DNA of 64,000 bases from Azolla caroliniana (GCA_043228905.1 JBHGNT010000010.1:3472001-3536000); one strand, 5' to 3'. Positions 21,568-32,689 are shown, numbered from the stretch's first letter. Numbers and translations are program-made. The notes: generated by a model from the sequence alone, not told the origin.

Positions 21568-23677
21568 ATGGAGAATCCCGTGGGCGTCGACCTCGCCACT
21601 GCCATGGCCATCTCCGGCGGCTTCCTCTTGCTCTCCAACCTCCTCGCCTCCACCTTCCATTCTCTGATCCTTGGCCACCGTCCCAAACGCCGCTTCTCCC
21701 CTCCCCCTCCTCCACCATTAATCCCATCCTCTTCCTCCTCCTCCTCCAATGTTTTGCTCCTAACCAATTCTGCTTCTGCTTCATCACCATTACCATCGCC
21801 ATCGCCATTACCATCACCATCACTGTCCACTGGTCCCTCGGAGATCAAGCATGGCCATGCTGCGGAATGCGGCGATTCCCTCTTTGCTAGATCTCGCCCT
21901 CAACACCCGGCGCCCACACCTGAACCCGATGATATCTCGTATACCTCCTCCGCAACGCCGCCGGGGAATCCATCCCAGAACAATGGCCGTGGTCGCGTAG
22001 ATTCTTATCATGCCAATATGCCGACACCACCGAAGCCGCGACTACAATCCCGACAATCCGATCGCCTCCAATACAACCACATTGAACCCTATCCCCTTGC
22101 TCCCAAACATCTCCGATGCGAGCCAGCTCCATCGTTGCTGTTTCCGGCATCATCTAACCCTAATTATATTGCAGGCACACCAACTAGGGCGCCCGCGAGC
22201 AATCGCATGCGAAGAACCAAGCCGCGCAACAAAATGCTCTCGTCCGACCTCGAACCACCGCCCCATTCTTCGCCGGTGATTCGTAAGAGAGTCCAAACAC
22301 CTGATCCTGAACTACCGGCGCATTCTTCACCGGTAATTCGTAAGAGATTCCAAACACCCGAACACGAACCACCGGCCCATTCTTCGCCGGTAATTCGTAA
22401 GAGATTCCAAACACCCGATCCCGAACCCGCCCATTCTTCGCCATTATTTCGTAAGAGAGTCCAAACACCTGATCCCGAACCAACTCATTCTTCTCGGGTG
22501 TTTTGTAAGAGAGCCCAAACACCCGATCTTGAACCAACCCATTATTCGCGAGTGTTTCGTAAGAAAACCCAAAGACCCGATCTCAAACCCACCGATTCCG
22601 CCCTTACAAGCCGCAAGAGAGTCGAAACACCCAATCTCGAATCCACCCATTCCTCCCTTTCAAGCCGCAAGAGAGTTGAAACACCCGACCCCAAACCGAC
22701 CCATTCCTCCCTTACAAGCCGCAAGAGAGTCGAAACACCCGATCTCGAACCTACCCATCTTTCGCCAATAAGTAACAATGGAGTCCAAAAACCCGAGCTC
22801 GACGGACGAACCCCTTCATTGATGCTTACCACTGGAGCACGAACAATCCATGTCAAAGAAGTCGATTCGTCGTCGATTCTTACTAACAAAACACGAACAA
22901 TCGATCTCCAAGAAGCCCTTTGTTATATAAACGGAGGTGACACTTTCTCTCTCCCTCTCTCTCAATTGTTGTTGATTTATTTATATCTCGTGAACTCCCA
23001 CCTAGGAAGATCATATATAATGGCAACCTAGGGATACGCAAGCACACTTATCCACGCTCCTTCTCCTATTATTATTGGTCCACTTGTCATATATCCACAC
23101 CCCTTTGTCACCTACCCGAGGTCTTAAATATCTAGAGTCCCTACTCACTTTCACGTGTATTACATGAAAATGTTAAAGTGTTTATAGCTTCTCGCATTTT
23201 TGCCTTTGTGTGTGTGATAGATAGCCTTAGTGCAAGAAGTTTGGCATTATGATGATGACTTTGTAATTGTGGTGGCTTGCCATAGAAACTCAATCATCCA
23301 AGGACACGCAATCCACTGTGGAACTAGCGAGGAGAAATGACGGCATCAAGAAAGTGCGATTTTGCATGAACCCCGAAATTGCACAAGTATTGGGCAGGCA
23401 TAATGCATATCTATGTCAACATGAGATTGATCGCCGACAAAGAGGAGAAGATATTATAAGAAATAATTGTCCATATCATGAACACACTCGCTCTACTTAT
23501 GGACACATTTATGGTCAATCTGGCCCTAATTATGGTCAATCTAGTGCTAATTATAGTCAATCTAGTCCTAATTATGGTCGATCTAGTCCTAATTATAATA
23601 AATCTATTCTTAATTATGGTCAACCTAGCCCTAATTATTTGCGAGGCAGCTCTACTTCTCACGGACCTAGGCTGTAA
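21568..23677 (+). CDS. Unrecognised tandem-repeat protein with N-terminal membrane anchor (2 exons proposed)
   Basis: I do not recognise this gene. Proposed exons: 21568-22936 and 23286-23677, joined in frame by GGAG|GTGACA and CCATAG|AAAC, giving 586 residues. Residues about 9-35 are hydrophobic (AMAISGGFLLLSNLLASTF) and then basic, which suggests a signal anchor. A Ser/Pro-rich stretch follows. Residues 227-409 are ten tandem 18-19-residue units of the type DPEPxHSSPVIRKRVQTP. Exon 2 has a charged segment (KKVRFCMNPEIAQVLGRHNAYLCQHEIDRRQ, shown here only as a marker: KKVRF to DRRQ) and ends in about six SSPNYGQ-like heptads. Codon use in exon 1 is GC-rich and unlike the flanks. The start has a good context (GGCATGG). 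The acceptor is weak, and the protein could instead end at 23031 inside exon 1. Repeats kept in frame argue for a real protein, but its function is unknown. Confidence 0.5.
22246..22794 (+). repeat. Coding tandem repeat, ten 54-57-bp units
   Basis: Each unit encodes an acidic/proline start (DPEP, DLEP), then HSS, then a basic block (RKRV) and Q/E-T-P. Units 1-3 are 19 residues and units 4-10 are 18. Differences between units are substitutions plus loss of one codon, so the frame is kept throughout. Arg-Lys-Arg and Thr-Pro recurring every 18-19 residues would give evenly spaced basic and possible phosphorylation sites. Confidence 0.85.
23512..23640 (+). repeat. Coding 21-bp minisatellite (SSPNYGQ heptads)
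   Basis: About six units of TATGGTCAATCTAGTCCTAAT-type sequence with few changes, in the proposed second exon. Seven residues per unit are rich in Tyr, Asn, Gln and Ser, giving a low-complexity tail. Confidence 0.85.
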
Positions 23678-23699
23678 AATTTTGATCTTTTGTATTTTT

Positions 23700-25130
23700 A
23701 CAACGTGATCATTTTTTTTTGCAACAATTTTTTGTTGGACTTGAGGAGCACATAATGTTGTACTAAAAATTTCAATCTTAAGGAAGAGGTTTATTTATGA
23801 TTTGGCTGTCTATAAAGTGAATGTATACATGTGATCCTTATATTAAATGCAATTAATTGGCTTATTCATCATTTGTTTATGGAGGCATATTAGAAACGTT
23901 TATACCCTTTCAACCCAACCATTTTAGATGCAAAATTTAGACTCTAACAAATCCTTTATGGTTCATATTTTTGTCAAACAATCGCTAATATAGAATGAGA
24001 TCCGTAGGAATTCTATCATCCCCCTGTTATATAATATAAACCAATTTCTACTAGGCTAACAATTAATAACACCTCAAAAAAAAAAATTAATCACATGTAC
24101 AATTGAGTGCTTATGTGGATGAATCCCTTATATGGTTCATTGTCCCTTTCGACAATGCTTTCTATTTAAATTTGGAACGAGCCATTAGTTGTTTTTCAGA
24201 GTATACCCAAAAATGTCATTTCCTTCATTAGCCTTTACATTAGAGTGAAGATTAAGAAGGTGAAACAATATGTAAGCTTTTAATGTGTCTTTGTCATTGT
24301 CAAAAGAGGAGATAAAAATTTTGGATAACAAATGGCAAATATAGCAATTGAGATATATCAAAGTTGGTCAAATTTGGAAGAAAACATAATCATGGATCTA
24401 CTTGGACTCTATCTAACAATTGCATTGGTTTGGCTCTAGCTTGCACCATGTTGTTCAACTTGAAATGGTTTGGTAGTTCAATTCGGTTCAGTTTAGGCCC
24501 GAGTTTTCTTAACTAGTTTGAGCTCGGTTTAGTTTGGTTTGAACCTTGTTTAAACAACTCAAATTGGTTAAACTAGTTTAGTCATTTACAATTAATTGAT
24601 TATTATCAATGATCATAGCCTCCTCACCCCCTTTATGCTAGCTAGCTTGTCTCTCTTGTCTGATCAAGGGTAGGAATCGGCAACGGCTTAGTCAAGCCTA
24701 AACAGAACCGTTAAAAACTGCTTTTAAATTGTTTGCAGTTCAGTTTGGTTCAGTTTAGGCTTGATCTTCCTTAACCGGTTTGAGCTCGTTTTGGGATGGC
24801 CCAAGCCGAACCAAACCGAGCTTAAATGGTTTTTCCAAACCGGTTTAGGAACTGATTCGGTTGAAGTTTGGAAACTCCCAAACCGGTTAAGGCTTAACCA
24901 ATTTGGTTTGGACAAGGCCAAATTTGTTAAGTTGAAACCGAATTGTTGCCAATTCCTAATCAAGGGTGTTAAATTTACACCATCCTTATCAATATACTTC
25001 TCAATGTGCACAAAGAAGAATGAATATACTTCTTTGTGCACAAAGTAGCTTCATTTTGGGAAAAAAAAGTAGGTAAAAGAATTAATATAATTTGCAGAGA
25101 ATGATAGCTAATGCTATATATGCATAAAAC
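23700..25130. other. AT-rich spacer with AACCGGTT-rich direct repeats
   Basis: No gene seen. Between 24480 and 24930 the sequence is built of repeated pieces such as CAGTTTAGGC, TTTGAGCTCG, AACCGGTTT and GGTTTGG. The block around 24487-24535 recurs around 24741-24790. The short frames on both strands (24724-25048) come from this low-complexity pattern. Confidence 0.6.
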
Positions 25131-25133
25131 ATT

Positions 25134-25330
25134 GGGCAAAAATCCAAACCATTTCCATCATCTAGTATGTGCATGGACAAAACCATCAACATATGCAATT
25201 GGGCAAAAATCCAAACCATTTCCATCTAGTATGTGCATGGACAAAACCATCAACATATGCAAATGGGCAAAAATCCAAACCATTTCCATCTAGTATGTGC
25301 ATGGACAAAACCATCAACATATGCAAATGT
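25134..25330. repeat. Tandem repeat, 64-67-bp unit, three copies
   Basis: Unit starts at 25134, 25201 and 25265 (GGGCAAAAATCCAAACC), each with CTAGTATGTGCATGG and ACCATCAACATATGCAA. Copies 2 and 3 are almost identical. Confidence 0.95.
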
Positions 25331-25787
25331 GCTTCCTCTAGTAGGTTACATAGTTGTGATGTGGCATGTGTGAAGGTAGAAAAGCACTAAAATGTTAAGT
25401 TTTATGTTAGATCAAGATTCTAGCGGAACTTGCGCTCCAAAGAAAAAATGAGTAGTTAATGATAAAATCAACAACAAAACATAGCTTAAATAGGAAGGTT
25501 ACACATTGGAACAAAATGGTTAAGTGTTTGCATTAGGTGCCCGTGAAAGGATAAAGTTGAGTGGATGCTAAAAGAGAGGGCAATGATGCATGCGAAAAGA
25601 GATATTGTTGTTTTTATATGGCAAGTCAGTTATTGAAATCTATATAATGAGCTAAAGAGCTCACTATAACCAACACAAAAATTGTGACTTCAACTTCAGT
25701 GTCCAAATTCTACCAATCGACCTCTCACATGTGAAACGAGTGCTCTGCCATTTTAACTATATCCCCATTAAGTTTGGTTTTCACATT

Positions 25788-26000
25788 ATTAGAAAGAGTG
25801 CAAGGATATTTCACATTCACAAAAATTGCATATTTTTTAATATAATTGGTAGGCAATAATAATCCTTGTTTTTTAATTCTAAAGCTAATCCCTTTAGGTT
25901 AGATTTAAATTAATACATTTCTAATGATACAAAATGGAGAAGTAGGTATTGACCTCGTACTTCACGCATACCAAGCAAGTATTGTACAATTTGTGAAATG
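25788..26000 (-). mobile_element. SINE-like repeat related to tRNA-Ala, copy a
   Basis: It shares TTTCACATTCACAAA, TAATTGGTAGGC, AATAATCCTT and the end CTTGCTTGGTATGC (minus strand) with 26450-26660. On the minus strand the tRNA-Ala-like segment (TGCTTGGTATGC...GGTCAATACC) is followed by TACTTCTCCATTTTGTAT. The pol III boxes are degraded. A further tRNA-Ala-like stretch lies just upstream at about 25715-25770 on the same strand. Confidence 0.5.
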
Positions 26001-26019
26001 AATTTGATTTTGAGATCAT

Positions 26020-26270
26020 GAAGGTGTTTTCTTGGGTTCAAGTTTTTATTGATACATTTGTACTAATACAAAACGACGAAGTGGGATATCGACCCCATAC
26101 CTTTTGTATCCTAAGCGACATAATCTATACATCTTGCGTGTTAAGTGTGAGGTCTATAATTTAAGTTGCATCCCCTCCCATTTGAGCTATATGTCGAATG
26201 GATTTACATTAATGGAGTTGAGATAGTTAGAAATTGGCTTTCAATTCATAAATCTCGGTGGACAGTTTGG
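26020..26270 (-). mobile_element. SINE-like repeat, copy b, inverted relative to 28366-28610
   Basis: Read on the minus strand it matches 28366-28610 in order: AAAGCCAAT, CCATTAATGTAAATCCA, AGCTCAAATGGG, TAGACCTCAC, ATGTCGCTTAGGATACA, GGTATGG, CCCACTT, TTTTGTAT and AACTTGAACC. The two copies lie about 2.2 kb apart in opposite orientation. Confidence 0.65.
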
Positions 26271-26449
26271 GTGGTTCCCAAAAACATTTATGATGAAAAA
26301 ATTATACCTAGAGTGACTACAAGTAGATATGTATAAACTAGAGCTTCCATGGATTCGACCAACCGTAAAGTAGTTGAATGACTTGCAGAGGTTACTATAT
26401 ACTAAGCCTGCGATGGAGTGTACAATAAAAGTGATAGCAAAATCTACGG

Positions 26450-26660
26450 ATTAAGAAGGGTACAATGTTATTTCACATTCACAAATAACGCATATTTCTC
26501 AATCTAATTGGTAGGCTATAATAATCCTTTTTTTAAATTGTAAAGTTAATCCCGTGAGCTCACATTTAATTTAATATGTTTGTAATTATACATAGTGGAG
26601 AAATAGGGTAAACAAACATGCCAAACAAGTACGATAAGCAAGCACTTTACCATAACTATT
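26450..26660 (-). mobile_element. SINE-like repeat related to tRNA-Ala, copy c
   Basis: A diverged direct repeat of 25788-26000. The minus strand reads TAAAGTGCTTGCTTATCG, like the anticodon arm and D-arm region of tRNA-Ala, then TTTCTCCACTATG. It is too decayed to function. Confidence 0.5.
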
Positions 26661-26799
26661 AACAATGAGAAAGAAGACACACACGAAGAAGAACCCCATA
26701 AAATAAGGGGTGAAGACACCTAGTAAAGAAAGAAAAAGTAACCCCACCAAAGAAAGGGTGAATACCCCAACAAAAGAAAGTAAAAAGATGTGCAAAAGT

Positions 26800-27960
26800 G
26801 TTCTTCAAGGGACAAATTTAGGATGGGGTTATATTTATTGGTGCATGCCTGACATGTATGAACAAGTGAGAGAGTGGATCATGAAAACATGGGGCTCATC
26901 ATAATCCAATACAAGGAGAGGATTCCACATTAGTTGCTTAAAGGATTATGTAAACACTGTCAAGAAGTGATATGAAACCGTTTACGATACACAACATGTC
27001 ATAAACAATGAAGTGGGAACAATATTTGCACATGTATTTGCATGTGAAGTTCACGGTAGTATTGAAATCGACTGGAAAGACTTTACCAATCATTGGTCAA
27101 CACATTATAGAGGGTCCTCAAGTACAAAACGTTGGCTTGAAATCTTAGGATACCTCTCATATTGAAACACTAGTTAGGAGACTTGTACCTTACAAGCTGA
27201 ATGCAAAAGCAAAAGTAACACTCTTAGAAAAGCAAAAAGAGTTTTTGCTCAATTGGATAGTTCCAATAACAAAAAGTAGAATACGACAATTGCGTACTAA
27301 TTTGATAGAAGTTACATCAGGCAAGATTGCGGCGGAGAAGCAATTCTCTTCTATTTCCGCTACATATGACAGGATTGCATTGACAATGTAGAATTCAAGA
27401 AGCAATGTTTTGGAAGAGGAGTTGAAGAAGCCGATAAAAACTATGGGTGGTCAATTAGGTTCAATGTAGATAGATCTTTAAGCTTGGAGGTCTTCTCATG
27501 TCGAAATTAATGACAAGTTGAGTGTCTTGAAGCTCATTCTGAAAATTTTGCATCTTTGATGAAAGAACCAAAAGAAAAAGGGTTTGAAACAATGCATCCA
27601 TCTATAGTTGAGCACCCAACAAGCATTGAAAGTGTGATTACAAGTATTTCTATATCATGGTAATATATTCTTCTTTTTATTTTAGTTATGATGACTGGAT
27701 AAATACTCTATTGTTGTAAACCAATTGTCTCATGGGCCAAATTTGGCCTTAGAAGACATTAATACATCTTTCTTTCTTTCTTTCTTTCTCAATCTAGTAT
27801 CTCATTTATTGGTGTCTACAAATTGTAGGTGTGTATTCTGTGACCTTGGATTCAAGCTTGAGGCAAAGGATGTTGTGATTACACCATGTTTGCATATATA
27901 TCATATGCTTTGTGCTAATTACCATCTTGAGAAAATAAATACATGTCTATTTGTAGTTAG
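26800..27960 (+). pseudogene. Decayed protein gene with half a RING-like motif, family not recognised
   Basis: Several open pieces in different frames appear to be one broken gene. 26990-27165 encodes NNEVGTIFAHVFACEVHGS, then DWKDFTNHWSTHYRG, before a stop. 27195-27391 encodes LNAKAKVTLLEKQKEFLL, then ITKSRIRQLRTNLIEV and AAEKQFSSISATYDRIAL. 27829-27930 encodes C-x2-C, then PC-x-H-x2-H-x2-C, the first two-thirds of a RING-type zinc site whose last Cys pair is missing. Stops and frameshifts separate the pieces. I do not know the parent family, and the pieces may not all belong together. Confidence 0.4.
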
Positions 27961-28292
27961 TAATTCCATTCTACATTCAGGTGATTTAGTACTACTATAA
28001 TACAAAGTTTTGATTTACATTAATGGAATATCTCATGTCCCATTTGATTTGCATTCTTGGAACTATAGAGTTATTGCCTCAAGGTTGAAGTTTTGATTTA
28101 CATTAATGGAATGTCGGTCGTCCTATTTGATATGCATTCTAAGTGGATTTACATTAAAGGAAATTTGAAACATAAAGATTGTCTTTCAATTCATGGATTT
28201 GTAATGATACAAAATAGAGAAGTAGGGTATCAATCCATATACCTCTCAGAGGGAAAGTTAGCTCGCCAGTTGATAAAGTTTATCGATGTTAT

Positions 28293-28365
28293 GGGGATGT
28301 AGCTCAAATGGTAAAGTGCTTGCTTAGCATGCGAGAGGTCCGGGGATCGATACCTCGCATCTCCA
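28293..28365 (+). tRNA. tRNA-Ala (AGC)-like gene
   Basis: A 73-base cloverleaf. The acceptor stem GGGGATG/CATCTCC is fully paired and includes the G3:U70 pair that marks alanine tRNAs, with discriminator A at 28365. The anticodon stem CTTGC/GCGAG carries the loop TTAGCAT with anticodon AGC. The T arm CGGGG-ATCGATA-CCTCG is paired with one G-U. The D stem GCTC/AAGT has one mismatch and one wobble. No intron and no CCA, as expected for a nuclear gene. It lies among related SINE-like repeats, so it could be the intact head of one of them rather than a working tRNA gene. No T-rich terminator follows within 15 bases, which favours a pseudogene. Confidence 0.65.
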
Positions 28366-28610
28366 TTTCAACATTAGAAATTTATAAATCAAAAGCCAAT
28401 CTCTAAGTATCTCAATTCCATTAATGTAAATCCACTCTAGGTGTAGCTCAAATGGGGGTGAGGCAACTTAAATTGTAGACCTCACGCTCAATAAGCGAGA
28501 AGTATATGTTATGTCGCTTAGGATACACAAGGTATGGAGTGGATATCCCACTTTCTTCATTTTGTATCAGTACATATGTATCAATCAAAACTTGAACCAG
28601 AGGATAAATA
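28366..28610 (+). mobile_element. SINE-like repeat body directly downstream of the tRNA-Ala-like gene, copy d
   Basis: Matches the minus strand of 26020-26270 over its length, including AGCTCAAATGGG (A-box-like), ATGTCGCTTAGGATACA and GGTATGG. An oligo(A) run (28720-28734) and AACTTGAACC appear just beyond it. Confidence 0.6.
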
Positions 28611-29548
28611 AGTGAGCTATTTAGTGGATAAATAAGTGATGTAGCCCATATGGAGTAGGTAATGTCTAAAGTTGTGTATTGTATGTCATTTTAACTAATG
28701 GAGTATATTCTTCTTTGGAAAAAAAAAAAAAAACTTGAACCAGAGGAAATGCCTCCAGAATCTGAAAAACAAATTCATTTCACAAATACAATGAGAATGT
28801 GTCTCAAACAATAGTGTTGGATTCTCCTGCTTGTGGTATATGGATCAATACAACAATTCCCCATTTTGTATCTTTACAAATGTATGATTCAAAACATCAA
28901 CATAGAGGCAATAACTCTATAGCTTTGAAAAAGAATCCTCATAGTCTAATGATCAATCATGAAATATGAAATATTTGTGAGCTTTGAAATTATATAAAAT
29001 TCATTTTTAGACAGGGATTTACCTAGAATTTTAGAGTGCTTGCTTGGTGTGCAAGAAGTATGGGGTCGATGCCCTACTTCTCCATTTTGTTTTATGATAA
29101 ATTGAAGGACATATTATCTTGTTCAAGAAAAACTTTCTATCACATCTTTAAATGTTATTTACAAAATATGCATTGCTGCATACATCGACCTAAACTTGTA
29201 CAAATTTCATATTACACGCATGTTATGATCATGTCAATTAATGTTATCACAATAGTACATTACTTGAAGAACATTTTCCATTGATAAAATTCTAACATTG
29301 AAAGCTTATGAGCTGTTATAATATTGTTTGACTAATTTACTATATTCTAACATGACTATAAACATGATTTTCTAAACTATTATCCATCTAATTTATTGTG
29401 TTTAATGTGTTGTATTCATTTAGTAAAGTGGAAAAACATTTAAGAATGAAGTAAGTGTGTGTTGCTTTGTCATCACATCATAACGTCAAAGAACTTTTGA
29501 TGCGTCTCAAAAAATATCCATTAATGGCTTCTCAACATTCTATTGAAG

Positions 29549-29911
29549 TAAATTTAACCATGTCTGGTGGAATTGGTCAACCCAATAGGATTCTATGGAA
29601 ACAACGGTGTAGACGGGTCTTCTCCAACCAAACCACGCATCCAACAATGTTACTGCAAGAGATATGGAGTGAAATTGTAGTCACTCTAAAGAGCCAATAT
29701 GATGGCCTCAAGGGCGGCTCCGATGGAGTTGAAAGACAATGAATAGCCTTCATCCAACAATGGTTGTCCTCTCCCTTTCTTGAGTCAGTGGGCATCCACA
29801 TAAGATGGAACTATCACATCCCTACATGGATTTGTACATAATAATCTCATTTGTAAAATTTTATAACTAATGGAAGGAATTTTTTTGGGAATAAATAAAT
29901 TTAACCATGTC
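29549..29911 (+). mobile_element. 5'-truncated LINE insertion of the copy A family with a perfect 16-bp target-site duplication
   Basis: The element body 29565-29895 matches 1960-2310 of LINE copy A at high identity and starts in the middle of ORF2, the usual 5' truncation. Its frame reads ILWKQRCRRVFSNQ and ends VERQ-stop, and it keeps Trp where copy A has a stop (QEIWSE against QEI-stop-SE). It ends near the short A-rich stretch GGGAATAAA. The flanks TAAATTTAACCATGTC (29549-29564 and 29896-29911) are identical, the hallmark of target-primed reverse transcription. Confidence 0.92.
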
Positions 29912-32159
29912 CACTCATCAATACACAACTCCAACATTGGTACACCATTTTTCGAGTTAACTTAATGTGGTAAATTAGTGTTATTCAAAGTCCATAATCT
30001 ATCAAATGAATGTAATACATGGCTGGGGTATTGTACATTTTGCATAAATGATGCCTTGGTCAGTAATGAACCCACATAAATGGGTTTTATAATCAAACTT
30101 CACGTCCCATTACTAAGCATTATAGATGATCAACCCAACAAATATTTATCAAATATGTAGCTTTTCTGTAGAACAAAATACAAAAGAGTGGAAGAACTTA
30201 AGAAGGCTTCCAAACAAGCATTTCATTAAAATACTAATATTTACAACACAATGTGGACGACTCTTAAGTTAGATGGACATTGAGCGTGACACATTTTCTC
30301 CACTTTTCCATATATTAGTTCGATAAATTTCTAAATTCTCATGCCACCTATTATACATCAAGGTATTAAGAAATATGAAAGCACTCATATATGTTATTCC
30401 AATGGTCACTAAAGGACTACCAATAACTAATTGTTAATAAAATAGTTCAAACTAGAATATGAAGGGTGTGGTTGCATCAACCAGTGGAAATTGGTGGTGG
30501 ATTAATTTGTTTTGTCTTATAGTCTCTGTGGAAGTATGTGTAGTCGACCATCAAGATATCTACCCCCCTTGGCACAAAACTGTGTTTCTACTAGTACCTA
30601 ACCTTCAATGTTCCAATATATCAATGCATTTGGAGATGGGACACCTTACATTTGCATCGTGTTCCAAAAATGCCATGTGAATCCAATATTTGATATCACG
30701 CTTGGAATGGTGGAAATGTGTTGACTGAATTATTTTCTCTCATGAGGGGAAATCTTTCATAACCTAAATAACTATAAATTTTCAGCTACCAGTTGGAAGA
30801 GATCACCATGTTTATGTATCATTGTGTGAGACATATACCCCATTCATGTTGTGCTATTGTTCCAAGCAAAATCATGTAAAATAATCTATTGATGTGTGTA
30901 CCAATGTAGGAACTTAGTGTTTATATGACATTTACTACAAGTTTGTCATAGTTACACAAGTGTCAATTGTGCTCTAGTAAATTTTCATTTACATAGCATT
31001 TCTTCCAGATAGAGAATATGACAAGCTTTTCCCGAAGACGATAGAAGAAATGTACTCAATAAAACATTGTTAGTGAAATTTAATGCAACTTTTATGATTT
31101 TGCAACTAGTAATTGGCAACTTTGTACACCTCTCTAACATTTAGTACACACCATGCTTACCAATAGAACTATGGGATACCATGTGTTATGCTTGATGTTG
31201 AAGACACATACATTATGTCATTTTTGGCATATAGGTATGCTCGCCCATATGATAAAACACCAAGTGTTCGAGTAGAAAAGGGATATGATGTTTACAACAC
31301 GCATGTGTGCACAATTTTTTGTTGGTAGATTGTGACTTGTGCTCGCCCAATGGATTGCTAGCATAATGTGCATTATGTCGTCTTCTCAACAATTTAACAA
31401 AAGCCCAACGACTATATGCTCGGCATATCTCCTACTGTCCTCCTACATCTAATATAAATAGTGGTTGGCTAGCCATATTGAAATCAACCACCCATTGTGA
31501 TAATTGAAGTAAAAGCCTTCTCTTATAAAGGAATGTATATTGACATCCTTTTAGTGTAAGGGACCATGATTTTGAATTGAATGACAAGCGAATGTTTAGA
31601 TGAATATGGTTGTCGTTTGAAACGACTCTCAAACTGATGTTTGATGACCCTTAGGTTGGGAAATACATACAACAAGAAGTGAAATGGAGTAGACCAAATT
31701 TTTTTATCCAAGATTCAATGAAAGTTTGTCAATATAGTTATTAGAAGATGATGTACAATCAAATACTCATATGAAATAGAAATATATCAAACATTTATAG
31801 CTCTTCATGATTGGCAAACATAATTGCTTACCTCTTCATTGATAATTAGTAATTACCTTAATTAGTTGGTTTCTCTCAATTATTTATAATTGGCTAGTTT
31901 TTCTGAATTGTTGATCATAGCCATTTCACATTGGTGTCATGATGTTTGTATGCATAAGCATTCAAGTGATGAAAGGTGATTCTAGATGGTAATGGTACAT
32001 TTTTCACTTTTCTCAATATTCGAACACTTAATGTGAAAGGACAACACTTATATGTATTCTTCTATCATATGTTCTCGAAAGTGGTGTAATTTCCCCTCCT
32101 ACTATGAAAGAAGCATTAGAAATCTTTCCAATGTCGTACATAGGTTGCTCACAAATAAC

Positions 32160-32160
<1 letters not shown>
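29912..32160. other. AT-rich intergenic sequence, nothing recognised
   Basis: Only short frames with many stops. Some open pieces (for example MSFLAYRYARPYDK near 31215-31256) look like remnants of coding sequence, but I cannot assign them. Confidence 0.5.

Positions 32161-32162
<2 letters not shown>

Positions 32163-32192
<30 letters not shown>
32163..32192. repeat. (CT)15 microsatellite
   Basis: A pure CT run just upstream of the RTE-like relic. Confidence 0.95.
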
Positions 32193-32196
<4 letters not shown>

Positions 32197-32244
32197 TATC
32201 TTTTCAATCACATACACAATCAATCAATCTCTCTCCCCGCCCTT

Positions 32245-32680
32245 TCTCTGTGTTAACCAAGGATGCCCACTCTCACCAACTATCTTTGGTTTTATGTATT
32301 GATGAATGGGAATAAATGGTTGACAAGTTTGTAAAAGAAGAAGGCATTAAAGAAGTTATCATTTGGGCCCATTTATCACGGGTTTGTTATACACAAATGC
32401 ATTTGAAAATATTCATAATTACACTAAATTGAGCATCAATATCTCTAAAACAAAGGCTATGCTAATGACGACTCAAAAAAAAGATAATATATGGATTGTG
32501 TGCGAAAACGAGCCACTTGAAATGGTAGAAAGCTTCACATAATGTAGACTTGAGGCTCCCTAAAATCATAGATGGAATGAACGTGTCCTAGTCACTGCTT
32601 ACAAGCAAGTAATAGAGCACACTATATATTCTAAAACACTTAAAATGTAGGAGATGTAAAATGTGAAGTTCTAAAGAAAC
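32245..32680 (+). pseudogene. RTE-like non-LTR reverse transcriptase relic
   Basis: Frame pieces read CVNQGCPLSPTIFG (RT block 4, VRQGCPLSPTLF in the family) and, after frameshifts, NISKTKAMLM (about 32433-32465), then CENEPLEMVESFT (about 32500-32539). The order block 4, then NxxKTKxM, then the EMVESF-T-LG stretch is typical of the RTE clade and of craniofacial-development-protein-like RT relics in plants. The catalytic Asp-Asp box that should lie between them is not recognisable. Frames are broken throughout. Confidence 0.65.
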
Positions 32681-32689
32681 CCCTATTTG

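Noticed and set aside
20606-21667. 353-codon frame with His/Asp repeats on the plus strand
   Set aside because: The frame is kept open by the 42-bp minisatellite, a TG run and a CTT run, and it overlaps the better-supported start at 21568 in another frame. The parts outside the repeats have no protein-like features.
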